Of a stretch of 64,000 nt of DNA, positions 8,503 to 16,184 are shown in pieces; within the stretch, counting starts at the first letter, position 1; the number at the start of each line of letters is the position of its first letter. Below the pieces are notes generated by a model. It saw only the letters and a list, made by a program, of their open reading frames with translations. It had not been told where the DNA came from and ran no database searches. The position numbers were made by a program, and so were the translations under genes. Origin of the DNA: Gluconacetobacter tumulicola (lineage in GTDB: Bacteria; Pseudomonadota; Alphaproteobacteria; Acetobacterales; Acetobacteraceae); the NCBI RefSeq assembly GCF_014174215.1, contig NZ_JABEQL010000006.1, positions 124,001 to 188,000 of the forward strand, in the 5' to 3' direction.

Positions 8503-8856
8503 ATGGAAAGCGGATATTGTTCGGACAATCTGCAATCCGCGGTGCCGGTTTTTGCGGCTCTGGGCGATCCGGTCCGTCTGTCGATTGTCGCACGGCTGAG
8601 CGAAAACGGGCCGCTGCCCACCGTCCAGTTGACGGACGGCACGGGGGGGATCACGCGTCAGGGCATCAACAGGCATCTGCGCGTGCTGGAAGATGCCGGG
8701 CTGGTGGAAAGCGCGCGGGTTGGCCGGGTTCGGCAATGGCAGTTACGGGCGCAACAGATCGCGATCATCCGCGAGCATCTCGACCGGCTGTCGGCAGTGT
8801 GGGATGCCCGTATCGAAGGGCTTCGGGCGTTCGTCGAGGACGGCGACGAGCGATAG
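8503..8856 (+). CDS. ArsR family transcriptional regulator
   Basis: 117 residues from the ATG at 8503; a TTG at 8455 would extend the frame by 16 residues but lacks family-like sequence. The winged helix-turn-helix is plain: VFAALGDPVRLSIVARLSENGPL, then GITRQGINRHLRVLEDAGLVES and a basic wing GRVRQW. No typical metal-binding CxC motif is present in the recognition helix, so it probably responds to something other than arsenite. It is likely to control the SRPBCC gene directly upstream, the usual partner in such pairs. Confidence 0.85.
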   Translation: MESGYCSDNLQSAVPVFAALGDPVRLSIVARLSENGPLPTVQLTDGTGGITRQGINRHLRVLEDAGLVESARVGRVRQWQLRAQQIAIIREHLDRLSAVWDARIEGLRAFVEDGDER

Positions 8857-8928
8857 GGGGTATTCCTTCTCTTCGGAACCGCGTGACCGCCAGGCAATGA
8901 GGCTGTCGGTCACGATCTTGCCGCAGTT

Positions 8929-8956
8929 CGCAATATTGCCAGAGGTAAATATTGCG
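8929..8956. promoter_or_regulatory. 9-bp inverted repeat, possible LysR-type operator
   Basis: CGCAATATT and its exact reverse complement AATATTGCG are separated by ten bases. AT-rich dyads of this spacing in front of a LysR gene often serve as the regulator's own site; the regulator at 9102 begins 145 bases downstream. The assignment is inference. Confidence 0.4.
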
Positions 8957-9101
8957 ATGATGCATCTTGTGGCGGCGCGTCTGAGTTTTCTTCCTCAATG
9001 TTCCTGAGGACGGATTGCAGCGGATCGCATCGAAGAGGCCGTGATGCTGGCCCTGTCCCGGTCATGCCGTTATCTTCGACAGGAATTCACAGATCGGAGC
9101 G

Positions 9102-10016
9102 ATGATGGATAACCGGGCGGGAGAGATGCTGGTCTTTGTCCGGGTCGCGGAGTCCGGTAGCTTCTCCGAAGCGGCGCGGCAGCTTCTGATGACGCCATCG
9201 ACGGTCAGCAAGCTGATCGCGCGCATGGAAGATCGCCTTGGCGTGCGGTTGGTCGAGCGGTCGACGCGGCGGCTGTCATTGACCGACGAAGGGCGTCTTT
9301 TCCATGAGCGGAGCGGTGCCCTGCTGGCGGAACTGGACGATATCGAGCGCGAGGTCGGTCAGGGCGGCAAGGGGGCCGGTGGCACGATCCGCGTCAATGC
9401 GTCGGTGGCATTCGGTGTGCTGGGAATCGAGCCGCTGTTGCCTGCGTTCTGGGAAACCTACCCGAACATGGTGGTCGATCTGTCGCTGTCGGACGAGATT
9501 GTCGATCTTTATCTTGATCGTGCCGATATCGCGTTCCGCGTGGGTCCGCTCGCGGACAGCAGTCTGCTTGCGCGCAGGATCGGGGTCGCACGCCGGAAGA
9601 TCGTCGCCGCCCCGGCCTATCTTGAACGCCATGGCACACCGCTCATGATCGGAGATCTCGACCGGCATAACTGCCTTGGGTTCAATTTCCGGCGTGCGGC
9701 CCCGATCTGGCCGCTGAAGGATGGCGGACGGATCGTCGATCGGATGGTGGGTGGAAACCTGCTGGCCAATAATGGCGAAACCGTCAGGCGGCTGGCGCTG
9801 GCGGGAATGGGGCTGGCCCGTCTGGGCGATTACCATGTGCGGGAGGATATCCGCCACGGCCGGCTGATCGAAGTGCTGGGCCAGGCCGGCCATGGCGACG
9901 AGGAAGAGGTCCATGCGCTCTATCCGGGCGGCCAGCGCATGCCGCAGCGCATTCGGCTGTTCCTGGATTTCATGATTCCGCGTCTGCAGATCTTCATGCG
10001 GAACGACCCTGCGTGA
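9102..10016 (+). CDS. LysR family transcriptional regulator
   Basis: 304 residues. The helix-turn-helix (SFSEAARQLLMTPSTVSKLIARMEDRLG, residues about 19-47) and the following RLVERSTRRLSLTDEG are typical of the DsdC/YafC-like LysR branch. The effector domain shows NASVAFGVLGIEPLLPAFWE. The start could be the ATG at 9102 or the next one at 9105. It is convergent with the MdaB-like quinone reductase gene (25 bases between stops). LysR regulators of this branch often control nearby oxidoreductases, but the target is not visible. Confidence 0.9.
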   Translation: MMDNRAGEMLVFVRVAESGSFSEAARQLLMTPSTVSKLIARMEDRLGVRLVERSTRRLSLTDEGRLFHERSGALLAELDDIEREVGQGGKGAGGTIRVNASVAFGVLGIEPLLPAFWETYPNMVVDLSLSDEIVDLYLDRADIAFRVGPLADSSLLARRIGVARRKIVAAPAYLERHGTPLMIGDLDRHNCLGFNFRRAAPIWPLKDGGRIVDRMVGGNLLANNGETVRRLALAGMGLARLGDYHVREDIRHGRLIEVLGQAGHGDEEEVHALYPGGQRMPQRIRLFLDFMIPRLQIFMRNDPA

Positions 10017-10041
10017 AACGCGGGGCCGCCCGTCCGAGCGC

Positions 10042-10635
10042 TCAGGCCTCGCCGAACGCCAGGGTTTCCGCAAGATGCCGACGATAGCGGTGGGTGGTCG
10101 TGTCGATTGCGGGGGCCTTCATGACGTCCGAGGCCAGGAAGGTCGGGAGGGGCGACATGGCGAGGAATTGATTGGCCTTGTGGAAAGGAAAATAGACGGC
10201 ATCGACGCCCCTGCCTTCGAAGAACTGCGCGGAGTCGAGGAAGGCCTCCTCCGGCGCATTCCAGGTCAGGGAGAGCATGTAATGCTTGCCATGCAGCAGG
10301 CCGCCTGAGCCGTATTTGCGTTCCGGATGCGCCCGGCTGCGGCCATCGTTTGCGTAAAGCGCGCCATGGCCGGCGGTGAAGACCTCATCCATGTATTTCT
10401 TGACGATCCATGGCGCGCCCATCCACCAGCCCGGCATCTGATAGATGACCAGATCGGCCCACAGGAAATTCCGGACTTCCTCCTGGATGTCGTAGCCGGA
10501 ATCGATTTTCGTCTGGCGGATGGCGAAGCCGGCGTTCGACAGGGCCTCGACCGCTACCGCATGGAGCGTATCGTTCAGGCGGCCGTGCGAATGTGCGAAA
10601 ACCTTCCCGCCGTTCAGAAGGAGGATGTTTTTCAT
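10042..10635 (-). CDS. NAD(P)H-dependent quinone reductase, MdaB-like flavodoxin fold
   Basis: 197 residues. The N-terminal strand MKNILLLNGGK, the region DLVIYQMPGWWMGAPWIVKKYMDEVF and the segment GLLHGKHYMLSLTWNAPEEAF match MdaB (modulator of drug activity B), an FAD-dependent two-electron quinone reductase that protects against quinone and oxidative stress. AGGA lies before the ATG. It follows an SRPBCC gene on the same strand by 70 bases. A closely related KefF-type reductase would be the alternative, but the W-W-M-G-A-P block favours MdaB. Confidence 0.88.
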   Translation of the reverse strand: MKNILLLNGGKVFAHSHGRLNDTLHAVAVEALSNAGFAIRQTKIDSGYDIQEEVRNFLWADLVIYQMPGWWMGAPWIVKKYMDEVFTAGHGALYANDGRSRAHPERKYGSGGLLHGKHYMLSLTWNAPEEAFLDSAQFFEGRGVDAVYFPFHKANQFLAMSPLPTFLASDVMKAPAIDTTTHRYRRHLAETLAFGEA

Positions 10636-10705
10636 GCTCGGTTATCCTGTCGGTGATTTCAGCAGCGGATGATCGTGAGGAGTGGACTGGAGGATGCCGC
10701 GACGG

Positions 10706-11125
10706 TCAGGGCATGCCTTCCAGCAGCTTCTTTGCGTGTGCGAGTGCCGTCGTATAGGTGGCGTGATATCGTGCGGCCGCGTCTGCTTCACTCAGGCCCA
10801 CAGGCACGAAGCGGCTACCCCAGCTTATGATGCAGCGGTCGGGACCATGTTCGGCGACGGCGACCTGGCCGACATAGTGTTCGACCGGGTCTGGCCCGCT
10901 GATATAGGCGTAGGAATAGACGCGCTCGCGGTCATCGAAGCGGAGCAGGCGTTCCACGATGGTTATGTCTTCTGCAACGGTCAGGCGCCGGACGCGCCCG
11001 CCCTCTTCCAGCGTGCTGGTCCGGATCATCGGTATCCACAGCGGAAGGCTGTCAAAGCCGCCGAGCAGGGCCCAGGCTGTGTCGGCGCTGACCGCGACGT
11101 CCATCTGGCTGACGATTTCGACCAT
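10706..11125 (-). CDS. SRPBCC family (polyketide cyclase/START-like) protein
   Basis: 139 residues from the ATG at 11125, which has a GAGAGAGG ribosome site; an upstream in-frame ATG at 11230 adds 35 residues without family-like sequence. The start VEIVSQMDVAVSADTAWALLGGFDSLPLWIP is the classical beginning of the polyketide-cyclase-2 group: a helix-grip fold binding a small hydrophobic ligand. Later blocks (GGRVRRLTV, YSYAYISGPDPVEHYVG, CIISWGSRF) complete the domain. It is upstream of the MdaB-like gene in the same direction, perhaps one transcription unit. The ligand is unknown. Confidence 0.82.
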   Translation of the reverse strand: MVEIVSQMDVAVSADTAWALLGGFDSLPLWIPMIRTSTLEEGGRVRRLTVAEDITIVERLLRFDDRERVYSYAYISGPDPVEHYVGQVAVAEHGPDRCIISWGSRFVPVGLSEADAAARYHATYTTALAHAKKLLEGMP

Positions 11126-11365
11126 GCACCTCTCTCCCCTGTTCCGCCGGATGGGCACCGCACATAAACGGCTCCCGGTTTCCTGCACGTACAGGGCGCC
11201 TTCGGGCGGGGCTATGGCCTCTGCCGTCACAACGCTTGTGAACGAAATTCAGGAATGGCTCGCAGGATAGGTCTCGGGCGCCGAGCGTCAGCCCGTCCTC
11301 GTCCTTGATCTTGTCATCCAGCGTCTTCCTGTTGAGCGCCTTATCAAGTATCCGGCGCGGCAGGT

Positions 11366-13366
11366 TCAGTGCGGTCGCCTGAGGAACAGCAGCATTTCGC
11401 GCAGATGGTCGCCGGCAGCCGATGGGGCGGACAGCAGGTCTGAAAAATGCCGCAGGGCCGTCTGGTAGGTCTGTGCGGTCGGGGCTGGAGTGTGGTCCGT
11501 CGTGCGTTCGAGCCAGCTTGTGCTGGCGATGCCGGCCTGCTGGCGCAGGTGGAAGAGGATCTCCATGCAGATCTTCAGGTTTTCCGAACGGCGGAGGCCT
11601 TCGAGGCTGGTCTGCTGGCAGAGGATCTCGGCTCTGTTGGACGTGGTTCCGGCCGCGCGGCGCGCCTGCTCGGTTTCATCGCGGGTGCCGTTGCCGGTGG
11701 TGGCAAGCGCGGCATAGCGGAGATTGGCCAGGAAGGCGCGGCTGACCAGGGTGGGGAGCGAGGCCGTGGATTTTTCCGGCCACAGCAGAAGACAGGCGGC
11801 CATGCCGACCAGGCTGCCGATGATGTTGTTTTCGGCGCGGGCAAAGCCGAGCCACCAGCCGGTGTCGGAGCCGACGAGGTCGGTGACCAGGATGAAAAGC
11901 TGGGTCATGAAGGTCACGCACAGCGTGTAGTTGACGCTGCGCAGCGCGATGGTGGTGGCCGATAACGGGAAGACAAGGAGCAGAACCAGCCATTTCGGAC
12001 ACAGCGTGCCTGCGATGGCGGCGAGGATGCCGCCGGCGACGCTGCCGGCGACGCGCTCGATGGTGCGGGAGAGGGTGGTGCTCCTGCCCGGTTGGGTGAC
12101 GACGACGACGGCCATCATCGCCCAGTAGGCATAGGGCAGGTGGAAGGCGAGCGTCATGCCGAAGGCGGCCAGAACCGCCACGGACAGGCGTGCGGCGTGA
12201 CGGATGAAGATCGGGCTGAGTGGCTGCGACGGCGTGGCAAGGGCGGATGGCGCGGTGCCGTGCAGGGACTGGTCCTTGCCCAGCCAGGCGGTCTGCAGGT
12301 CGGTCAGGGCAGCGGCATTCCAGGCGGCGGCGCGAGTTGACAGGGTTTGAGGGTGGGTGCCGAGGCGGCCGAGCGCGCGGATATAGGGGCCGATGCTGCC
12401 CGGGGCATGGCGGCCGGGCGGGATGTCCCGCGCGATGCGGCGGAGGGCGGCGGCGGTGATGCGGATGACACGGGTGGTCTGGGGTGGCAGCGGGGCGGAG
12501 AACGCCGCATGTTCGAAGGCGATGAGGGCGACGAAGATGCGGTCGGCGGCCTCGACGGCGGGCAGAAGAGTGGCGCGGGCCGGACTGAGTGGCGCATCAC
12601 TGGAGAGTTTTTCGACCGACGAGCGGGCCTGTTCGATGCGGTGGCGGATGTCGCGGCGCCAGGCGCTGAGTTCCTTCTGCTGGGTGAGAAGGCTGGCTGC
12701 CTGAAGGTGCGGGAGGTTGAGCAGTCGGAAGGCCATACTGGCCTGTTCGCGAAACAGGGCGGCGCAGGCCTGTTTCTGCGGGGTGCTGGGGTCGACGGGC
12801 CAGGCCAGCAGGCAGATGAGCATGGCCCACAGGACACCGAGGGAGAACAGGGCGGCGAGGGTGACGGCCCCCGTCGGGGTCTGGGGATAACAGATGGCGA
12901 CCACGGCGACGATGGCAGCGAGGACGCTGACCTGGGTGGCGGCCGCCCCTCGGGCGCGGGCAAGCCCGCACAGGAAAACGCACAGACCCAGGCCGACGAA
13001 GGCGGCGGCGGTGCTGTATCCCGCCAGGGCGGATATGGTGCCGGTGATGAACGCGCCGGCCAGGCCGAAGGATGTCAGGGCCCTGATCCTGCGGTGGAGA
13101 AGGCCGCCGGGGTCTGCGAGGCAAGTCCAGAAGGCGGCGAAGGCGGACCAGGCCATGAGGGGCATGTCGAGATGCCGGGCGACCAGCATGACGGTGCTGA
13201 CGGCGACGCCGGCCCGTAGGCCCTCGCGGATGGCGATCTGTTCCGGCGCGATGGCAATGGCGCGCGCGCCCAGCCAGTGCGTGACGATAGAGGGCGTCAG
13301 GCTGTGGGCGAGCGCCTTCAGAAAGCGTGGCTTGCGGGGAAGAGGGGGAAAGAGACTGTTTTTCAT
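11366..13366 (-). CDS. FUSC family protein (aromatic acid exporter-like)
   Basis: 666 residues from the ATG at 13366; a longer frame to 13444 would run into the terminator upstream. The protein has two clusters of hydrophobic helices (residues about 45-200 and 385-520), each followed by a soluble helical region, the usual plan of FUSC/AaeB exporters of fusaric acid and aromatic acids. The second block begins with RLSVAVLAAFGMTLAFHLPYAYWAMMAVVVVTQPGRSTTL, a conserved stretch. A full efflux system would need a membrane-fusion partner, which is absent here. A terminator separates it from the operon upstream, so it has its own promoter. Confidence 0.85.
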   Translation of the reverse strand: MKNSLFPPLPRKPRFLKALAHSLTPSIVTHWLGARAIAIAPEQIAIREGLRAGVAVSTVMLVARHLDMPLMAWSAFAAFWTCLADPGGLLHRRIRALTSFGLAGAFITGTISALAGYSTAAAFVGLGLCVFLCGLARARGAAATQVSVLAAIVAVVAICYPQTPTGAVTLAALFSLGVLWAMLICLLAWPVDPSTPQKQACAALFREQASMAFRLLNLPHLQAASLLTQQKELSAWRRDIRHRIEQARSSVEKLSSDAPLSPARATLLPAVEAADRIFVALIAFEHAAFSAPLPPQTTRVIRITAAALRRIARDIPPGRHAPGSIGPYIRALGRLGTHPQTLSTRAAAWNAAALTDLQTAWLGKDQSLHGTAPSALATPSQPLSPIFIRHAARLSVAVLAAFGMTLAFHLPYAYWAMMAVVVVTQPGRSTTLSRTIERVAGSVAGGILAAIAGTLCPKWLVLLLVFPLSATTIALRSVNYTLCVTFMTQLFILVTDLVGSDTGWWLGFARAENNIIGSLVGMAACLLLWPEKSTASLPTLVSRAFLANLRYAALATTGNGTRDETEQARRAAGTTSNRAEILCQQTSLEGLRRSENLKICMEILFHLRQQAGIASTSWLERTTDHTPAPTAQTYQTALRHFSDLLSAPSAAGDHLREMLLFLRRPH

Positions 13367-13411
13367 GGGCCGGCGCAGGAAGCAGGCCACGGAATATATA
13401 AAAGAATCCAC

Positions 13412-13442
13412 AAAAAAGGGAGGGGCCGTTCCGGACCCTCCC
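13412..13442 (-). terminator. Intrinsic terminator of the TonB-receptor/aldolase operon
   Basis: On the minus strand GGGAGGG and CCCTCCC flank a short loop and are followed by six T. It sits 38 bases beyond the aldolase stop and upstream of the FUSC gene, separating the two units. Confidence 0.8.
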
Positions 13443-13480
13443 ATGTCGAATGATGGTGCGCTGGTCGAGGGAGCAGGCCC

Positions 13481-14242
13481 CTAGCGGATATAATCAGGCT
13501 GTTCACGATCCAGCTTGCGGCGCAGGGCGCGCCAGACCAGTTGACCCTGGTCCGGATCGTTCTCGAACTGCGCGCGGGTGCGCAGCAATTTGTCTTCGGA
13601 AGGCAGGTGCAGGGGCGCGCCGGTCGATTGCGCTGCGATCTGGATGCGGCAGGCCTGTTCCAGATAATAAGTGCGATAGAATGCCTGGGCGACGCTCTGG
13701 CCGACCGTCAGCAGGCCGTGATTCTGCAGGATCAGGCCGATATTGTCGCCCAGATCACGGACCAGCCGCTCGCGTTCGCTCAGATTGTCATCCGCCGCGA
13801 TGCCTTCATAGGCATGGAAGCCGACGCGGCCGTGGAATTCGACATTGATCTGGTTGAGCGGCAGGATTCCATGCTGCTGCGCGGCCACGGTCATGCCTGC
13901 CAGCGTGTGGGTGTGCATGACGCAGGCGGCGTCGGGGCGGCTGCGGTGGACGGCGGAATGGATCACGAAGCCGGCGGGGTTTACCGGCCAGCTCGTCGCC
14001 TGTTTCGGCAGGCCTTCGGCATCCACCACGACCAGCGAACTGGCCGTGATCTCTTCGAACAGCAATCCGTAAGGGTTGACCAGGAAGGTATGGCCGGGAC
14101 CGGGCAGGCGCACCGAGAGATGGGTGTAGACCAGGTCCGTCATGTCGAACAGCGCGAGCAACCGGTAGGCGGCTGCCAGGTCCTCGCGCAGCGACTGTTC
14201 GTCCTGTTCAGTCTGCGGGGCGGTGAATGCGTCCGTCGTCAT
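13481..14242 (-). CDS. Class II aldolase/adducin family protein
   Basis: 253 residues from the ATG at 14242. The class II aldolase fold with its metal histidines is visible: MHTHT (His110, His112) and QNHGLLTVG (His175), plus the N-terminal region [12 protein letters not shown] and [13 protein letters not shown]. Members cleave or epimerise sugar phosphates and related hydroxy acids with Zn2+ or Mn2+; which substrate this one takes is unknown. The start overlaps the oxygenase stop (ATGA), so translation is coupled. It is the last gene of the receptor/epimerase/oxygenase operon. The N-terminus resembles that of the oxygenase upstream (both begin MTTDA). Confidence 0.9.
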   Translation of the reverse strand: MTTDAFTAPQTEQDEQSLREDLAAAYRLLALFDMTDLVYTHLSVRLPGPGHTFLVNPYGLLFEEITASSLVVVDAEGLPKQATSWPVNPAGFVIHSAVHRSRPDAACVMHTHTLAGMTVAAQQHGILPLNQINVEFHGRVGFHAYEGIAADDNLSERERLVRDLGDNIGLILQNHGLLTVGQSVAQAFYRTYYLEQACRIQIAAQSTGAPLHLPSEDKLLRTRAQFENDPDQGQLVWRALRRKLDREQPDYIR

Positions 14243-15291
14243 GCGTGCTGCGCCTTCTGTTTGAAATGCCCGAATGTGGCGGTGCCGCGTGCGCCGGACG
14301 GCAGCGCCAGTTCGCCACGTTCGACCTTGCGGACCAGATATTGGTAGGTCTGCAGGGCCTGCGACCACATGTGATCGCCGATCTTGATGGCCTCGTATGC
14401 CTCGCCGCCCTTGTCGAAGGCCGGCAGGGGGCGGATCTGGGTATGGTAGTCGCAGGCATAGAATAATGGGAAGGAATAGCGTTCTTCCTTCACGCTGCGC
14501 ACACGGTGCGCCGTGGCGACGAACGTGCCCGCCGTCATGACTTCCAGCATGTCGCCGATATTGACCACGAATGCGCCGGGGATGGGCGGCGCGTCGATCC
14601 ACTCCCCATTGCCGTTCATGACTTCCAGGCCCGGCTGGTCGGCCAGCAGGATGGTGAAACATTCATAATCGGTATGGGCGCCGATGCCCGGCGCGTCCTG
14701 CGCCGCGCCGTCATGAGGATAATGGATCATCCGCAGTTTGGAAGGCGGGAATTGTGCCATGTCATCGAAGGCGTTTTCCGGCAGGCCGAGTGCCAGCGCG
14801 AAGCCCTGGAACAGCAGGCGCCCGAGGGCGAACACAGCGCGGTAATAGGCCTCGGCCCGTTCGCGGAACAACGGCAGGCCCGGCCAGTTGTTGGGGCCCA
14901 GCAGCGGCGTGCCGGACAGCACCAGCGGGTTGTCGGCTGGAACCTCGAACCCGATATCGAACGCTTCCTTATGGTCCGGCCGGTCCTTGTTGTAGACCTC
15001 CTCACCCTCCGGCACGAAGCCCTTATGGGTCGCGGAGGTGCCGATATAATAGTCCATCTTGCGGTCCAGCGGCAGGGCGAAGAAATCCTTCGCCGCCGCG
15101 CGCACGCCGTCGATCAGGTCCTGGGGTACACGGTGGCCGGAGATGTAGAGGAAGCCAACATTGCGGGCGGCATCGCCCAGCCTGTCCGCCACTTTCTGCC
15201 TGTCGGCGGGATTGGCGGAATACAGGCCGGAAATATCGACGACCGGAATCGCGGAGAAGGTTTCCCGCCGGGTGAGTGCGTCTGTCGTCAT
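14239..15291 (-). CDS. Isopenicillin N synthase-like 2-oxoglutarate/Fe(II) oxygenase
   Basis: 350 residues. The N-terminal DIOX_N region reads [17 protein letters not shown] and [11 protein letters not shown]. The catalytic jelly roll has the iron ligands His206 and Asp208 (GAHTDYE) and His262 (ATAHRV), and Arg271 in RYSFPLF for the 2-oxoglutarate carboxylate. All catalytic residues are present, so an active hydroxylase or oxidase is expected; the substrate cannot be told. It lies one base after the epimerase-like gene and overlaps the aldolase by 4 bases in a tight operon under a TonB receptor. Confidence 0.92.
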   Translation of the reverse strand: MTTDALTRRETFSAIPVVDISGLYSANPADRQKVADRLGDAARNVGFLYISGHRVPQDLIDGVRAAAKDFFALPLDRKMDYYIGTSATHKGFVPEGEEVYNKDRPDHKEAFDIGFEVPADNPLVLSGTPLLGPNNWPGLPLFRERAEAYYRAVFALGRLLFQGFALALGLPENAFDDMAQFPPSKLRMIHYPHDGAAQDAPGIGAHTDYECFTILLADQPGLEVMNGNGEWIDAPPIPGAFVVNIGDMLEVMTAGTFVATAHRVRSVKEERYSFPLFYACDYHTQIRPLPAFDKGGEAYEAIKIGDHMWSQALQTYQYLVRKVERGELALPSGARGTATFGHFKQKAQHA

Positions 15292-15292
15292 G

Positions 15293-16162
15293 TCAGATGT
15301 CTCCTGAGGCCAGGCTGTTCTGGCACTGCTGGAATGCGTCGAAATGCCGGCGTTCGGTGTCCGCGATCCATCGGTTCAGATCCCACAGATCGGCGACCGG
15401 CGCGTTGGTGAAAGGCAAGGTGTGCAGGTAGCCGTCCGGGCCGCATTCCGGTGTCAGCGTCGTGACGGCATAGCCGCGCCGTGCCTGTGCGGCCCATACC
15501 TGTGCCCAGACATGCTGATGGAAGGCGAGGGCCGCCGCGTATTCCGGCGCGGCGGGATGCGGCACCTGCGGGCCCTGATCGTAGCCGACCCGGGCCTGGA
15601 GATGATGGACACGTGCGATGAAGGCGCTGAAATCGTCCAGCGGATCGTCCAGCAGCCGCTCGCAGGTGACGATCCAGTGGCTGATATCCAGCGTGAACAG
15701 TGCGTCGGGACACTGGTTCAGCACATCCAGCGCGATCCAGGGGGAGGAGAGGATGCGCGAGCGGTGTGTTTCGAACACGCAGCGCAACCCCGCCTGGCAC
15801 CCGATCTCGTTTGCCTGGTTGATGAAATCCGCCTGCTGGGTGACGCTCCAGCGGTCGTTGCCGCCCAGCACGTTGACGAAGCGGGGCTGCATGATGGCAG
15901 CGCGCTCCAACGCGTGGCGGAGGTCGGCCAGATGGTCGGCCAGGGTGGCGCCCTGGCGGGGAATGACGCCGCCGCCGGTCAGGGCGATGGCGATATAAGG
16001 CACGCCCTCCTGGCGCAGAAGGCGGCCCTTGTCGGCTGCATCCTGCGCGTTGTCGGGGATGCGCGCCTCGATCCCGTCGAAGGCGGCGGCGCGCATCTCC
16101 GCGATGACGGGCGCCCAGGGGCGGGTGTCGCCCCACAGGGTCTTGAAGAGGTCGAGGCGCAT
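15293..16162 (-). CDS. Sugar phosphate isomerase/epimerase-like TIM-barrel protein
   Basis: 289 residues. The xylose-isomerase-like barrel is suggested by an N-terminal LFKTLWGD, then [23 protein letters not shown], a [11 protein letters not shown] strand, [10 protein letters not shown] and a late [15 protein letters not shown], where E, D, H and E residues sit at strand ends as metal ligands. The family isomerises or epimerises sugars and inositol derivatives. It comes 22 bases after the TonB receptor and one base before the oxygenase. Together with the aldolase it suggests stepwise breakdown of a polyol-like or sugar-like compound. Confidence 0.82.
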   Translation of the reverse strand: MRLDLFKTLWGDTRPWAPVIAEMRAAAFDGIEARIPDNAQDAADKGRLLRQEGVPYIAIALTGGGVIPRQGATLADHLADLRHALERAAIMQPRFVNVLGGNDRWSVTQQADFINQANEIGCQAGLRCVFETHRSRILSSPWIALDVLNQCPDALFTLDISHWIVTCERLLDDPLDDFSAFIARVHHLQARVGYDQGPQVPHPAAPEYAAALAFHQHVWAQVWAAQARRGYAVTTLTPECGPDGYLHTLPFTNAPVADLWDLNRWIADTERRHFDAFQQCQNSLASGDI

Positions 16163-16184
16163 GGCGGCCGCCTTACCCTTGGGC

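Noticed and set aside
11126-11365. Possible gene fragment downstream of the FUSC gene (minus strand, reads KALNRKTLDDKIKDEDG)
   Set aside because: A short stretch looks protein-like, but there is no start, no ribosome site and no family I can name; it may be a relic, but support is too thin for a feature.
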